This document shows, one piece after another, positions 7,084 through 15,408 of a DNA stretch of 53,734 nucleotides (its first letter is position 1; each line of letters opens with the position of its first letter). Location of the stretch: the NCBI RefSeq assembly GCF_016428975.1, contig NZ_JAELTT010000028.1, positions 1-53,734 on the forward strand, read 5' to 3'. The notes under the pieces are model-generated. The model did no database searches, was not told the DNA's origin, and was given only the letters and a program-made list of their open reading frames with translations. A program made the position numbers and the translations under genes. Source of the DNA: Dyella sp. ASV21. GTDB taxonomy: Bacteria; Pseudomonadota; Gammaproteobacteria; Xanthomonadales; Rhodanobacteraceae.

Positions 7084-8136
7084 ATGGACCATCCGGATCG
7101 ACTGGCAGGGGTGTCGACAACGCCGTTTCTGGCCGCGGATATTGGCGGCACGCATGGGCGTGTCGCGCTGATGCGCGCCTCGCGCAACGGGGCCGGCGCG
7201 GTGGAAATGCTCGCCTATCGCGTCTTTGCGTGCGCACAGTTCCCTACGTTGTCGCAGCTGTTGCAGGCCTTTGTCCAAGCCGAAGCAGCAACCCAGGTGA
7301 CGCATTGCGTGCTGGCTTGCGCGGGTCAGGTCATGGGCGACGAGGTGGTGAACGACAACCTTCCCTGGCCCATCCACCTGGCGCAACTGCGCCACGCACT
7401 GGACCTGGACGAGGTAGCCGTACTCAACGACTTCGAAGCACTTGCCTACGCGCTCGATGGCCCGCTGGCAGGGGCCGGTCGCCACCTGTGCGGGCCCGCC
7501 ACGCATGTCGAAGGGCCGACCCTGGTGATAGGGCCGGGCACCGGGCTTGGCGCGGCGGTACATGTTTCCCGCCCCGACGGCGGCTTTGTCATGGCTACCG
7601 AGGCGGGCCAGATGGATTTCGCACCGCATACGGTGCGCGAGCGCGAGGTTCTCGCGCACCTGGCGCCGCGCGGCGGCTATGTGCCGGTGGAACACATCGT
7701 GTCGGGCCCAGGCCTGCTGACGATCTACACCGCTTTGTGCGCGCTGCATGCCGCAACGCCCCGGCTTGCCACGCCCGAAGCAGTTACCGCGGCGGCCCTG
7801 ACCCGCGGCGATGTGCACGCCGTGGAAGCCGTGGAGATGTTCTGCGCTTCGCTGGGAAGCTTGGCCGGCAGCCTCGCGATGGCTTTCATGGCCACGGGTG
7901 GTGTGTATCTGGCGGGTGGCTTTCTGTCGTCGATTTTTGCGCTGCTTGAGCAAAGCGACTTCGAGGAGCGGTTCCTGCACGGACGCAGCGCGCGAACACT
8001 GCTCTCGCAGGTGCCGGTGTGGGTAACCGAGCACGGACTTCATGGCGTACAGGGCGCAGCCCAGTGGTATCTCAGGCATCGCATGCGGGGCGCGGAACGA
8101 TCGCCACAAACGGTGGCCGCCAAGGTGGATGCATGA
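7084..8136 (+). CDS. glk: Glucokinase
   Basis: ATP-dependent phosphorylation of glucose, or of a related aminosugar, to the 6-phosphate in the cytoplasm. It is the Glk-type hexokinase (PF02685) of 350 residues, the usual length. The phosphate-binding motif LAADIGGTHGRVALM is at about residue 16, the catalytic Asp region is VAVLNDFEALAYAL, and LVIGPGTGLGAA is the adenosine motif. The ATG at 7084 is chosen because it falls close to the first motif; longer in-frame starts run through the operator. The stop overlaps the start of the hexosaminidase gene (ATGA), so the two are co-translated. Context points to kinase action on sugars released from chitin or chitosan. Confidence 0.92.
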   Translation: MDHPDRLAGVSTTPFLAADIGGTHGRVALMRASRNGAGAVEMLAYRVFACAQFPTLSQLLQAFVQAEAATQVTHCVLACAGQVMGDEVVNDNLPWPIHLAQLRHALDLDEVAVLNDFEALAYALDGPLAGAGRHLCGPATHVEGPTLVIGPGTGLGAAVHVSRPDGGFVMATEAGQMDFAPHTVREREVLAHLAPRGGYVPVEHIVSGPGLLTIYTALCALHAATPRLATPEAVTAAALTRGDVHAVEAVEMFCASLGSLAGSLAMAFMATGGVYLAGGFLSSIFALLEQSDFEERFLHGRSARTLLSQVPVWVTEHGLHGVQGAAQWYLRHRMRGAERSPQTVAAKVDA

Positions 8137-10469
8137 GCATCATCGCGCGCTCAACCATGCTCCGCTGCCTGATCGCAGCCGGGCTGGCAGTGTCGGCACC
8201 GGTCGCGGCAACGCCTGCCGTGCCTGCATGGTCGTTGATGCCGCAACCGGCAAAAGCCAGCCCTACCGCATCGGGCGCGCTGGAGATCGCGGACGGCGCC
8301 TTGATCTCAGTGCGTGGCGCAGAACGGCAAACCCTGGATTCCATCGCGGCGCTATTCGCGCAACGCGTTGCCGATACCAACGGACTGCACCTGCGCATGG
8401 CATCCATGGGTGCCATGCATCCGGCGATGACCTTCGAGGTGGCTCCGGACGCCGATATGGCGGATGAATCCGGCTATCGCATTACAGTGGGTGACGACGG
8501 CATACGGGTCATCGCGCGCACGCCGCGTGGCGCGTACTACGGCAGCGTCACCCTATGGCAGTTGTTGACGCCACCGGGATGGAAGCGCGGCACGCCGGTC
8601 AAGATCGCGTATGGCGTTATCGACGATCACCCGCGCCTGGCCTGGCGCGCGCTGCTGCTGGATTCCGGTCGTCACTACCAGAGCGTGGCCGACATCAAGC
8701 AGTTGATCGACTGGATGTCACTCAACAAATTGAACGTATTGCTCTGGCACCTGACGGAAGACCAAGGCTGGCGCCTGGAAATCCCCAGGTATCCGGAGCT
8801 CACGAAAGTGGGCGCTTGCCGCAAGGCGATGGGTCTCGACAGCGAACTGACCGGTTCGGCCGAGCAGCCCTATTGCGGCTTCTACACGCAAGCCGAGACC
8901 CGCGACATCGTGCGCTACGCGGCCGAACGCTACGTGGAGGTGGTACCGGAGATCGATCTGCCCGGACACTCGCAAGCGGCCATCGCTGCCTATCCGTGGC
9001 TGGGCGTCACCGGCAAGCGTCCGGATGTGTGGACCGACTGGGGCGTCAGTCCGTGGTTGCTCAAGCCCGATGAAACGACCTTGCAGTTTGTCGATAACGT
9101 GCTCGACGAGGTGATGCGGCAGTTTCCTTCGCGCTATATCTCCATTGGCGGCGACGAAGCCGACAAGCAGCAATGGAATGCTTCGCCGGAAGTGCGTGCG
9201 CAGATGCACAAGCTGGGACTGGCGACCATGGATCAACTGCAGGGCTGGTTCACTCAGCAAGTCGCCGCACACCTCATCAAGCATGGACGCATTCCGGTAG
9301 GTTGGGATGACGAACTGGTCGCGGGCGCCACGCTGCCGAGGGCGCAAGTGGTGATGTCGTGGCACGGCGACCACAATGAACGCGTAGCCCTGGACGCCAT
9401 CAAGCAGGGCCACGACGTGGTGATGACGCCGCAGGAGTCGCTGTACTTCGACCACTATCAGTCTGAGCTGTCCGACGAATGGGCGGGCCCTTCACCCGCC
9501 GCGACCTTGCGGCAAACCTATGACACGGTGGTTATCCCGAACGGCGCCAATGCGGCACAGGCCAAGCGCGTCATCGGTGTGCAGGCTGGCCTGTGGACCG
9601 AGCAGATGCTCACCTTTGCGCACGATCAACACGCGGTGTTCCCGCGTATCGCCGCGCTGTCGGAGCTTGGCTGGTCGCCTCCCGATACACACAACTGGAA
9701 CGACTTCCTGCAGCGCCTGCCGGCCGAACTGGCGCGTTATCGGGCGCTTGGCATCGACTATGCGGACAGTGCGTTTGCACCCTCGTTCCAAGTGACGGCA
9801 GCCGACAACGGTGCGTTCCGGGTCGAACTTTCCAACCAGGCGGGATTCGGCAGCATTCGCTACACCACGAACGGCGACGACCCCACCGAGCAATCCGCAG
9901 CGTATGCTCAGCCGCTCACGCTGCCCGGCAACACCACGTTGCGCGCCGCCACGTTCGCGCCGGACGGCTTCGCGCTTGCCGCGCCACGCACGCAAGTGCT
10001 GGATGAAGCCACCCTGTCGAGCCGCGACGGCAGCGCGCTGGCCACCTGCTCAAAGCAGCCCGGTACGCGACTGGACGGCAGCCGGTCGGCACAGGGGCCA
10101 AGGCCGGTCTACGCGGTGGATATCGGTAACGCATGCTGGCTGTGGCCGAACGCACGGCTCGATGGCATGCACCATGTGGAGATGACGATCGAGCGTATGA
10201 CCTGGCGCTTTGGCGATGAAGCCAAGGATGCCGTGGTACGCCATAAAACCAGCGCGGCCGGCGAGTTCGAGATCCATGCCGACGCCTGCAGCGGTCCGTT
10301 GATTGCGCGCTTGTCGCTGGACAGCGCGGTGCAAGCCAAGGGGCCAATTCGTCTTGATGGAGAGGTGGCGATGCCGGCGGGGGCCGGCGCTCGCAACCTG
10401 TGCATTGTCGCTACCGGCGACCCACGCGATGGCCAGTGGGCGTTGGCGCGACTGGTGTTTACGAAGTAA
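8133..10469 (+). CDS. Beta-N-acetylhexosaminidase, GH20
   Basis: A secreted or periplasmic exo-enzyme removing terminal GlcNAc or GalNAc from chito-oligosaccharides. It has 778 residues with an N-terminal signal peptide (MLRCLIAAGLAVSAPVAA region), a GH20b-like N-domain (YRITVGDDGIRVIARTPRGA), and the catalytic TIM barrel starting at HPRLAWRALLLDSGRHY. The catalytic Asp-Glu pair lies in RYISIGGDEADKQQW, and WHLTEDQGWRLEI and PEIDLPGHSQAA are conserved family blocks. A C-terminal region (RYTTNGDDPTEQS) looks like a CHB_HEX_C / carbohydrate-associated beta domain, followed by a Cys-containing tail. The start overlaps the glk stop. Confidence 0.93.
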   Translation: MSIIARSTMLRCLIAAGLAVSAPVAATPAVPAWSLMPQPAKASPTASGALEIADGALISVRGAERQTLDSIAALFAQRVADTNGLHLRMASMGAMHPAMTFEVAPDADMADESGYRITVGDDGIRVIARTPRGAYYGSVTLWQLLTPPGWKRGTPVKIAYGVIDDHPRLAWRALLLDSGRHYQSVADIKQLIDWMSLNKLNVLLWHLTEDQGWRLEIPRYPELTKVGACRKAMGLDSELTGSAEQPYCGFYTQAETRDIVRYAAERYVEVVPEIDLPGHSQAAIAAYPWLGVTGKRPDVWTDWGVSPWLLKPDETTLQFVDNVLDEVMRQFPSRYISIGGDEADKQQWNASPEVRAQMHKLGLATMDQLQGWFTQQVAAHLIKHGRIPVGWDDELVAGATLPRAQVVMSWHGDHNERVALDAIKQGHDVVMTPQESLYFDHYQSELSDEWAGPSPAATLRQTYDTVVIPNGANAAQAKRVIGVQAGLWTEQMLTFAHDQHAVFPRIAALSELGWSPPDTHNWNDFLQRLPAELARYRALGIDYADSAFAPSFQVTAADNGAFRVELSNQAGFGSIRYTTNGDDPTEQSAAYAQPLTLPGNTTLRAATFAPDGFALAAPRTQVLDEATLSSRDGSALATCSKQPGTRLDGSRSAQGPRPVYAVDIGNACWLWPNARLDGMHHVEMTIERMTWRFGDEAKDAVVRHKTSAAGEFEIHADACSGPLIARLSLDSAVQAKGPIRLDGEVAMPAGAGARNLCIVATGDPRDGQWALARLVFTK

Positions 10470-10511
10470 GTGGCAAGCGCGGCAAACATCCCGCGCAGCA
10501 GTACCGAGTGT

Positions 10512-10535
10512 ATGGCTTTGGCTGGCTAGGCCAAA
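10512..10535 (+). terminator. Hairpin between hexosaminidase and receptor genes
   Basis: Arms GCTTTGGC and GCCAAAGC enclose TGGCTAG. It lies about 45 bp after the hexosaminidase stop, with no T tract behind it, so it could be a weak or Rho-assisted terminator, or a processing site that sets the receptor mRNA apart from glk-hex. Confidence 0.4.
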
Positions 10536-10661
10536 GCTGGGGACAACGAAAGTTTGCATCACCACGGCGTGCGCTCCCGCAGGCACCGCCGGGCTGTACG
10601 CGCTTTGCAACACCACGGAGCAGTTGAGGTTCGACAGGCAACACCAACGAGGTTAAAGCCC

Positions 10662-13600
10662 ATGTCCACCGTACTTCGCAAGCACCCTTTGTCGTTCGCC
10701 ATCACCGTGTCGCTATTCGCCGCCGTGTCGACGTCGGCGGCGGCGTCGACATTCGCCGATATCCAGGCGGATAGCCAGGCAGCGCAGGCCAACACGGCGC
10801 AAACCACCACGGCGCCAGCTACGCCGCCCACCGATGCCAAGAAGACCGACGCCAAGACCAACGGCACCGACGCGGAGAAAAACGCCGTCACGCTGTCGAC
10901 CGTGGCTGTCTCCGGCGTGCGCGCCTCGCAAATGCGCGCCATCGACCTGAAGCGCGATGCCGCCAATATTCAGGACAGCATTACCGCCGAAAACATCGGC
11001 GCGCTGCCCGACACCACGATTACCGACTCCCTGCAGCGCGTCACTGGCGTGCAGATCAACCGCGACGCGGGCGTGGGTACCTCGGTGGATGTGCGTGGCC
11101 TGCCCCAGGTCGGCACCATGTTGAACGGCGAAGTGTTCATTACCGCGGACCAGATCGACTCGCAGCAACCGGACTTCACCATGCTGCCGTCCACGCTGTT
11201 CCACGGCGTGGACGTGGTCAAATCGTCCACCGCCAACGAGACGGACGGCGGCATCAGTGGCGCCATCGACCTGCATACGTACCGGCCTTGGGATCTCCCC
11301 GGCGGGTTCACCTACAGCTATTCGGCCAATGGGGAGCGCGGCTCCACCACCAACCATCTGGGGCCCGAGGCCAACGGCCTTATTTCGTACAACGACAATG
11401 GCCATTGGGGCCTGCTGGTTTCGGCCGATTTCTCCAATACGCGGCGCATGAACTCCACCGAGGGCCTCGACCAGTATGGCGTAGTACTCAATGGTGAGAA
11501 CGCGGCCAGCGCGGGTGGTTACAACGGCTTCCTGACACCGTGGAACGGTGCGCCCATTCCCCCGAAGATCGTCCAGAACGCCGACGGCAGTGTGGACGTC
11601 AACGGCGACGGCAAGTCCAATGGCGTCTTCATGGGCAGCCAGGACATCGGCCTCAATGACATCATCACCCAGCGCAAGCGCAAGTCCGGCAACGCCTCGT
11701 TCCAGATTGACCTGGGCGGCGGCTTCAGCGCCACCAGCGATTTTTTCTACTCGCAACAGCGCGAGTACGACCGCAACTACGGCATCCAGTTCAACTCCAC
11801 CAACTGGCAGGGTGCGACCTACGTGCCGCTGCAATCGCGCAATACCGGCAGCCCCGCCTTTGGCGCGTATGGCACGCCGGAGCCGGGCTGGGAGGGTTCG
11901 CAGATATACACCACGCAGGTGTACGAGAAGTGGCCGGGTGACGTGGAGTCGTACTCGCAGATCATCCAGAAAAGTTCGGTAGCCAAGAACTTCAACCTTC
12001 AGCTGGATTACGACAACGGCGGCAATTTCACCGCGAGCGTGCGTGGCATCCATGACACGGCGTCGCAGTCGAACCAGGAAACGGACGTCAACATTTCCGA
12101 CTCCGATGGCGCACTGTGGCCCAACGTGCTCATGGATGGCGTCACCGTTCCGCCGGGAACCATGGTGTATCCGGCTCAGCTGGGCGGCAACCGCGTGTTC
12201 AATGCCAATGGCGTTCCGCAGAACACCGTACCGATCGTCGCGAACTTCAATGGGCGCTACATCACGGTCAGCATGCCTTCCTCGCTGGCAGCGGATTTTG
12301 CCAATCCCAACGGCTGGACGATGAAGACATTGGAATCTTCCGGCGATTACGACCGCAAGGTGGCGTTGAACGCGTTGCGCTTCGATGGCAAGTACGATTT
12401 CCAGGACGGCATCAAGCTCGAGTTCGGCGTGCGTAACAGCATCCGCGATGCCGACAACAACGGCTGGACACTGGAAACACCGGTCTACGCAGGCATTGGC
12501 GCGAGCGATCCCAACGGATGCCTGGTGCGTTACGTCGGTGCCGACGTGGTACTGGATAGCGGGTCCTGCACGGCGAGCAACGCGCAGGGCTATTTCCGCG
12601 CCGGGCCGCTGTCCGCGCTGCAGATGCCCCAGACCGCCGCGCCGTTGGCGGGCAACTTCAAGCAGTACAACAACCTGCTTGGATCGGGCATCAACTTCTG
12701 GGCGATTGACCCCAATGCCATGGTCAATCCGTTGTCGTTCTGGAAATCGCTCTACCCCGATACCGTGCAGGTGGCAGAGCCCGGGACGACCTGGGGCGTG
12801 CAACTGAAGGAGCTGTCCGGTTACCTGCAGGCCGATTTCAACGGCACCCTGGGCGACATGCCTTACGGCGGCAACGTGGGCGTGCGCTTGATCCACACCA
12901 ACCTCAACGTGACCCAGCACTTGTCCGGTGCGCCAGGCGCGTACGGCGATGAACCCGTTGACGCGGGAACCGCCATCACCAAGCGCAGCTATCAGGATGT
13001 CCTGCCGTCGGCCAACTTCTCGCTGGACCTGACCGAAGGCCTGAAGTTTCGCCTGGCCTACTCCAAGAACATGATGCCGCTGGACCTCAGTACCTGGGGT
13101 GGCGGCTTGCAGTTGAACTACTCGTTGGCGGAGACGCCGCAGGGACCGATCTTCCGCGTGTCCAACGGCACCTCGACGGGCAACCCCAACCTCAACCCCT
13201 GGCGATCCACCAACTATGGCGCATCGCTGGAGTACTACATCAACCCCACCAGCATGCTCAGCCTTGCGCTGTTCCGCATCGACGTGGACAGCTTTATCAA
13301 GAACGGCAGCGTGACCAACTGCACCTTGCCCGACGAGGACGGCGTGGTCCGCGATCATTGCATCGTAATCACCCAGCCAGTGCAGGGTACGGGCAACAGC
13401 ATCCATGGCGCGGAGTTCGATTACCGCCAGGGCTTCACCTTCCTGCCGAGCTTCTTGTCCAAGACGGGCATGGAGGTCAATGCTACGTACGCACCAAGCA
13501 ACTCGGGCGAGACCGATCTGGCGGGCAAAAAGATTCCCTTCCAGGACAACTCCACCAAGTCCGGCAACTTCATCCTTTGGTATCAGGACGATCACTTCCA

Positions 13601-13865
13601 GGCCCGTGTTGCGTACAACTACCGATCGCGGCGCGCGGTGATGGACAGCGTGGGTGGCATTACCGGCATGGAGATGTACGAAGCGCCGCAGAAATATCTC
13701 GATGCGTCGATCTCGTACAAGTTCAGCAAGTACGCCGAAGTGTTCCTGGACGGCACCAACCTCACCAACGAGTACCAGCGCTACTACCTCGTGTGGCCCG
13801 ACCAGCCTGCGCACTCGACCTTTTCCGAGCGCATGTTCATGTTGGGCGTGCGCGGCCAGTGGTAG
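10662..13865 (+). CDS. TonB-dependent receptor (Xanthomonas-Caulobacter type)
   Basis: An outer-membrane gated channel for oligosaccharides driven by TonB-ExbBD. It has 1067 residues: a signal peptide (HPLSFAITVSLFAAVSTSAA), a low-complexity Ala/Thr/Lys segment, a plug domain with the typical IDLKRDAANIQDSITAENIG and TDSLQRVTGVQINRDAG blocks, and a long barrel ending in an aromatic residue (MLGVRGQW), as expected for BAM-assembled porins. The plug signature belongs to the large TonB-Xanth-Caul subfamily, which in this order is tied to carbohydrate utilisation loci. Its neighbours, GH20 and GH2 enzymes, suggest chitosan or chito-oligosaccharide uptake. It may have its own promoter in the 190-bp gap upstream. 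Confidence 0.92.
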   Translation: MSTVLRKHPLSFAITVSLFAAVSTSAAASTFADIQADSQAAQANTAQTTTAPATPPTDAKKTDAKTNGTDAEKNAVTLSTVAVSGVRASQMRAIDLKRDAANIQDSITAENIGALPDTTITDSLQRVTGVQINRDAGVGTSVDVRGLPQVGTMLNGEVFITADQIDSQQPDFTMLPSTLFHGVDVVKSSTANETDGGISGAIDLHTYRPWDLPGGFTYSYSANGERGSTTNHLGPEANGLISYNDNGHWGLLVSADFSNTRRMNSTEGLDQYGVVLNGENAASAGGYNGFLTPWNGAPIPPKIVQNADGSVDVNGDGKSNGVFMGSQDIGLNDIITQRKRKSGNASFQIDLGGGFSATSDFFYSQQREYDRNYGIQFNSTNWQGATYVPLQSRNTGSPAFGAYGTPEPGWEGSQIYTTQVYEKWPGDVESYSQIIQKSSVAKNFNLQLDYDNGGNFTASVRGIHDTASQSNQETDVNISDSDGALWPNVLMDGVTVPPGTMVYPAQLGGNRVFNANGVPQNTVPIVANFNGRYITVSMPSSLAADFANPNGWTMKTLESSGDYDRKVALNALRFDGKYDFQDGIKLEFGVRNSIRDADNNGWTLETPVYAGIGASDPNGCLVRYVGADVVLDSGSCTASNAQGYFRAGPLSALQMPQTAAPLAGNFKQYNNLLGSGINFWAIDPNAMVNPLSFWKSLYPDTVQVAEPGTTWGVQLKELSGYLQADFNGTLGDMPYGGNVGVRLIHTNLNVTQHLSGAPGAYGDEPVDAGTAITKRSYQDVLPSANFSLDLTEGLKFRLAYSKNMMPLDLSTWGGGLQLNYSLAETPQGPIFRVSNGTSTGNPNLNPWRSTNYGASLEYYINPTSMLSLALFRIDVDSFIKNGSVTNCTLPDEDGVVRDHCIVITQPVQGTGNSIHGAEFDYRQGFTFLPSFLSKTGMEVNATYAPSNSGETDLAGKKIPFQDNSTKSGNFILWYQDDHFQARVAYNYRSRRAVMDSVGGITGMEMYEAPQKYLDASISYKFSKYAEVFLDGTNLTNEYQRYYLVWPDQPAHSTFSERMFMLGVRGQW

Positions 13866-13897
13866 CCCGGACGCCTTGCGCGCCGGCCAATGGTAGA

Positions 13898-13923
13898 GCC
13901 GTTCCCGCTACTGCGGGAACGGC
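13898..13923 (+). terminator. Strong hairpin after the TonB-dependent receptor gene
   Basis: Perfect 11-bp arms GCCGTTCCCGC and GCGGGAACGGC with a four-base TACT loop, 32 bp past the receptor stop. No T run follows. It is likely to terminate or attenuate transcription before the permease gene, and to stabilise the 3' end of the receptor mRNA. Confidence 0.6.
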
Positions 13924-14015
13924 ATGGCCTCGGCGCGGGTAGAGTCAGGCGTACCGCTATCGTTCTACGGGCTCATCCATCGCGCCCGCTCGCAACTCAC
14001 CACGACAAGGCAAGC

Positions 14016-15404
14016 ATGCAAGACTCCAGCGCGCCCCCGCCCGTTCGCGACAACGCCTTCCATCGTTCCATCGGCGTGTTCTCAGGAACCGCGATTAATA
14101 TGACGCAGATGTGCGGCATCGGGCCGTTTATCACCATTCCCATCATGGTTGCCGCGATGGGTGGCCCACAGGCGGTCATTGGCTGGATCGCCGGCGCCAT
14201 CCTGGCCATGGCCGACGGTCTGGTCTGGGCCGAACTGGGCGCGGCCATGCCGGGTTCGGGGGGAACCTATGTGTACCTGCGCGAAGCGTTCCAGTACCGC
14301 ACCGGCAAACTCATGCCGTTCCTGTTCATCTGGACCATGCTGCTGGCGATTCCCTTGCTGATGTCCACGGGCATCATCGGCATGGTGGAGTATCTGGAGT
14401 TCTTCTTTCCGAACCTGGGTTGGTGGTCGGTGCATCTCATCAGCGTGGCCGCCACCGCCGTGGTCACCTGGCTACTGTATCGCCGCATCGAGTCGGTCCG
14501 GTCGATCACGGTCGCGCTGTGGGTCATCATGCTGGTATCCGTCGTGGGCGTGACGGCGGCCGGCTTCTCGCACTTCCATGCGGACTTCGCGTTTGCCTAC
14601 CCGGCGGACACCTTTGGCAGCCGCTTCTTCACCGGGCTTGGCGCGGGCCTGATCATCGGTATCTACGATTATCTCGGCTACAACACAACCGCCTACATCG
14701 GCGACGAGTTGCGCGATCCGGGCCGCACCATGCCTCGCTCCATCATCATTTCGGTGATCGCGATGATGTTTGTCTACCTGCTGCTCAACATCAGCGTGCT
14801 TGGTGTGGCGCCGTGGCAGGAGATCGCTCAATCCAAATCGGTCGCGTCGCTGGTAGTGGAGCGCAGCTGGGGGCATGTGGCTGCCGCCGTGATGACGGTA
14901 CTTATCATCATCACCGCGTTCGCTTCGGTCTTCACCGGTTTACTGGGTGGCTCTCGCGTGCCTTTTCAGGCGGCGCAGGACAAGGTGTTCCTGTCCGTGT
15001 TCGCTCGCCTGCACGCCAAGCACGGCTTCCCGCACGTGGCCCTGCTCACCATGGGCGTGGTCACTGCCATCGGCACATTCTTCGACCTGACCGAGGTTAT
15101 CAATATGCTGCTGGCAGCGACCATCATCGTGCAGTCCATTGCACAGATCGCCGCGCTGATCGTGCTGCGCCAGCGCCAGCCGTATCTGGTGCGCCCGTAC
15201 AAGCAGTGGCTCTACCCCGTGCCGTGCGCCATCGCGCTGCTGGGCTGGGTCTACGTGTATGTATCCGCTTCTACGCTGTCGCTGATCTTGTCCGGCATCT
15301 GGATCATCGCCGGCCTGGGGGTGTTCGCGATCTGGGCCCGGATCAACCGGTCCTGGCCGTTCGCGCCCGCTGAAGTAAGCGAAACCTATCTTGGGAACCA
15401 GTGA
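14016..15404 (+). CDS. APC-superfamily permease
   Basis: A twelve-helix inner-membrane secondary transporter of 462 residues. The first helix carries the broken-helix motif of the APC fold (GIGPFITIPIMVAAMGGPQA), followed by PGSGGTYVYLREAF, a strongly conserved amino-acid permease segment, and FTGLLGGSRVPFQAAQDKVF between later helices. Typical substrates are amino acids or amines. In this locus it is the only inner-membrane transporter, so it may import glucosamine or a related product released by the neighbouring enzymes, which is inference from position. The ATG at 14016 is chosen because the earlier in-frame start would translate the terminator hairpin. The gap to the GH2 gene is 4 bp. 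Confidence 0.88.
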   Translation: MQDSSAPPPVRDNAFHRSIGVFSGTAINMTQMCGIGPFITIPIMVAAMGGPQAVIGWIAGAILAMADGLVWAELGAAMPGSGGTYVYLREAFQYRTGKLMPFLFIWTMLLAIPLLMSTGIIGMVEYLEFFFPNLGWWSVHLISVAATAVVTWLLYRRIESVRSITVALWVIMLVSVVGVTAAGFSHFHADFAFAYPADTFGSRFFTGLGAGLIIGIYDYLGYNTTAYIGDELRDPGRTMPRSIIISVIAMMFVYLLLNISVLGVAPWQEIAQSKSVASLVVERSWGHVAAAVMTVLIIITAFASVFTGLLGGSRVPFQAAQDKVFLSVFARLHAKHGFPHVALLTMGVVTAIGTFFDLTEVINMLLAATIIVQSIAQIAALIVLRQRQPYLVRPYKQWLYPVPCAIALLGWVYVYVSASTLSLILSGIWIIAGLGVFAIWARINRSWPFAPAEVSETYLGNQ

Positions 15405-15408
15405 CGCC

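Noticed and set aside
7036-8109. Minus-strand open frame of 357 codons
   Set aside because: Antisense to glk with no protein family features; a codon-bias shadow.
10713-13814. A 1033-codon open frame on the minus strand
   Set aside because: It lies antisense to the TonB receptor gene, whose domain signatures are clear. Long antisense frames are expected opposite high-GC genes, and the translation shows no recognisable domain.
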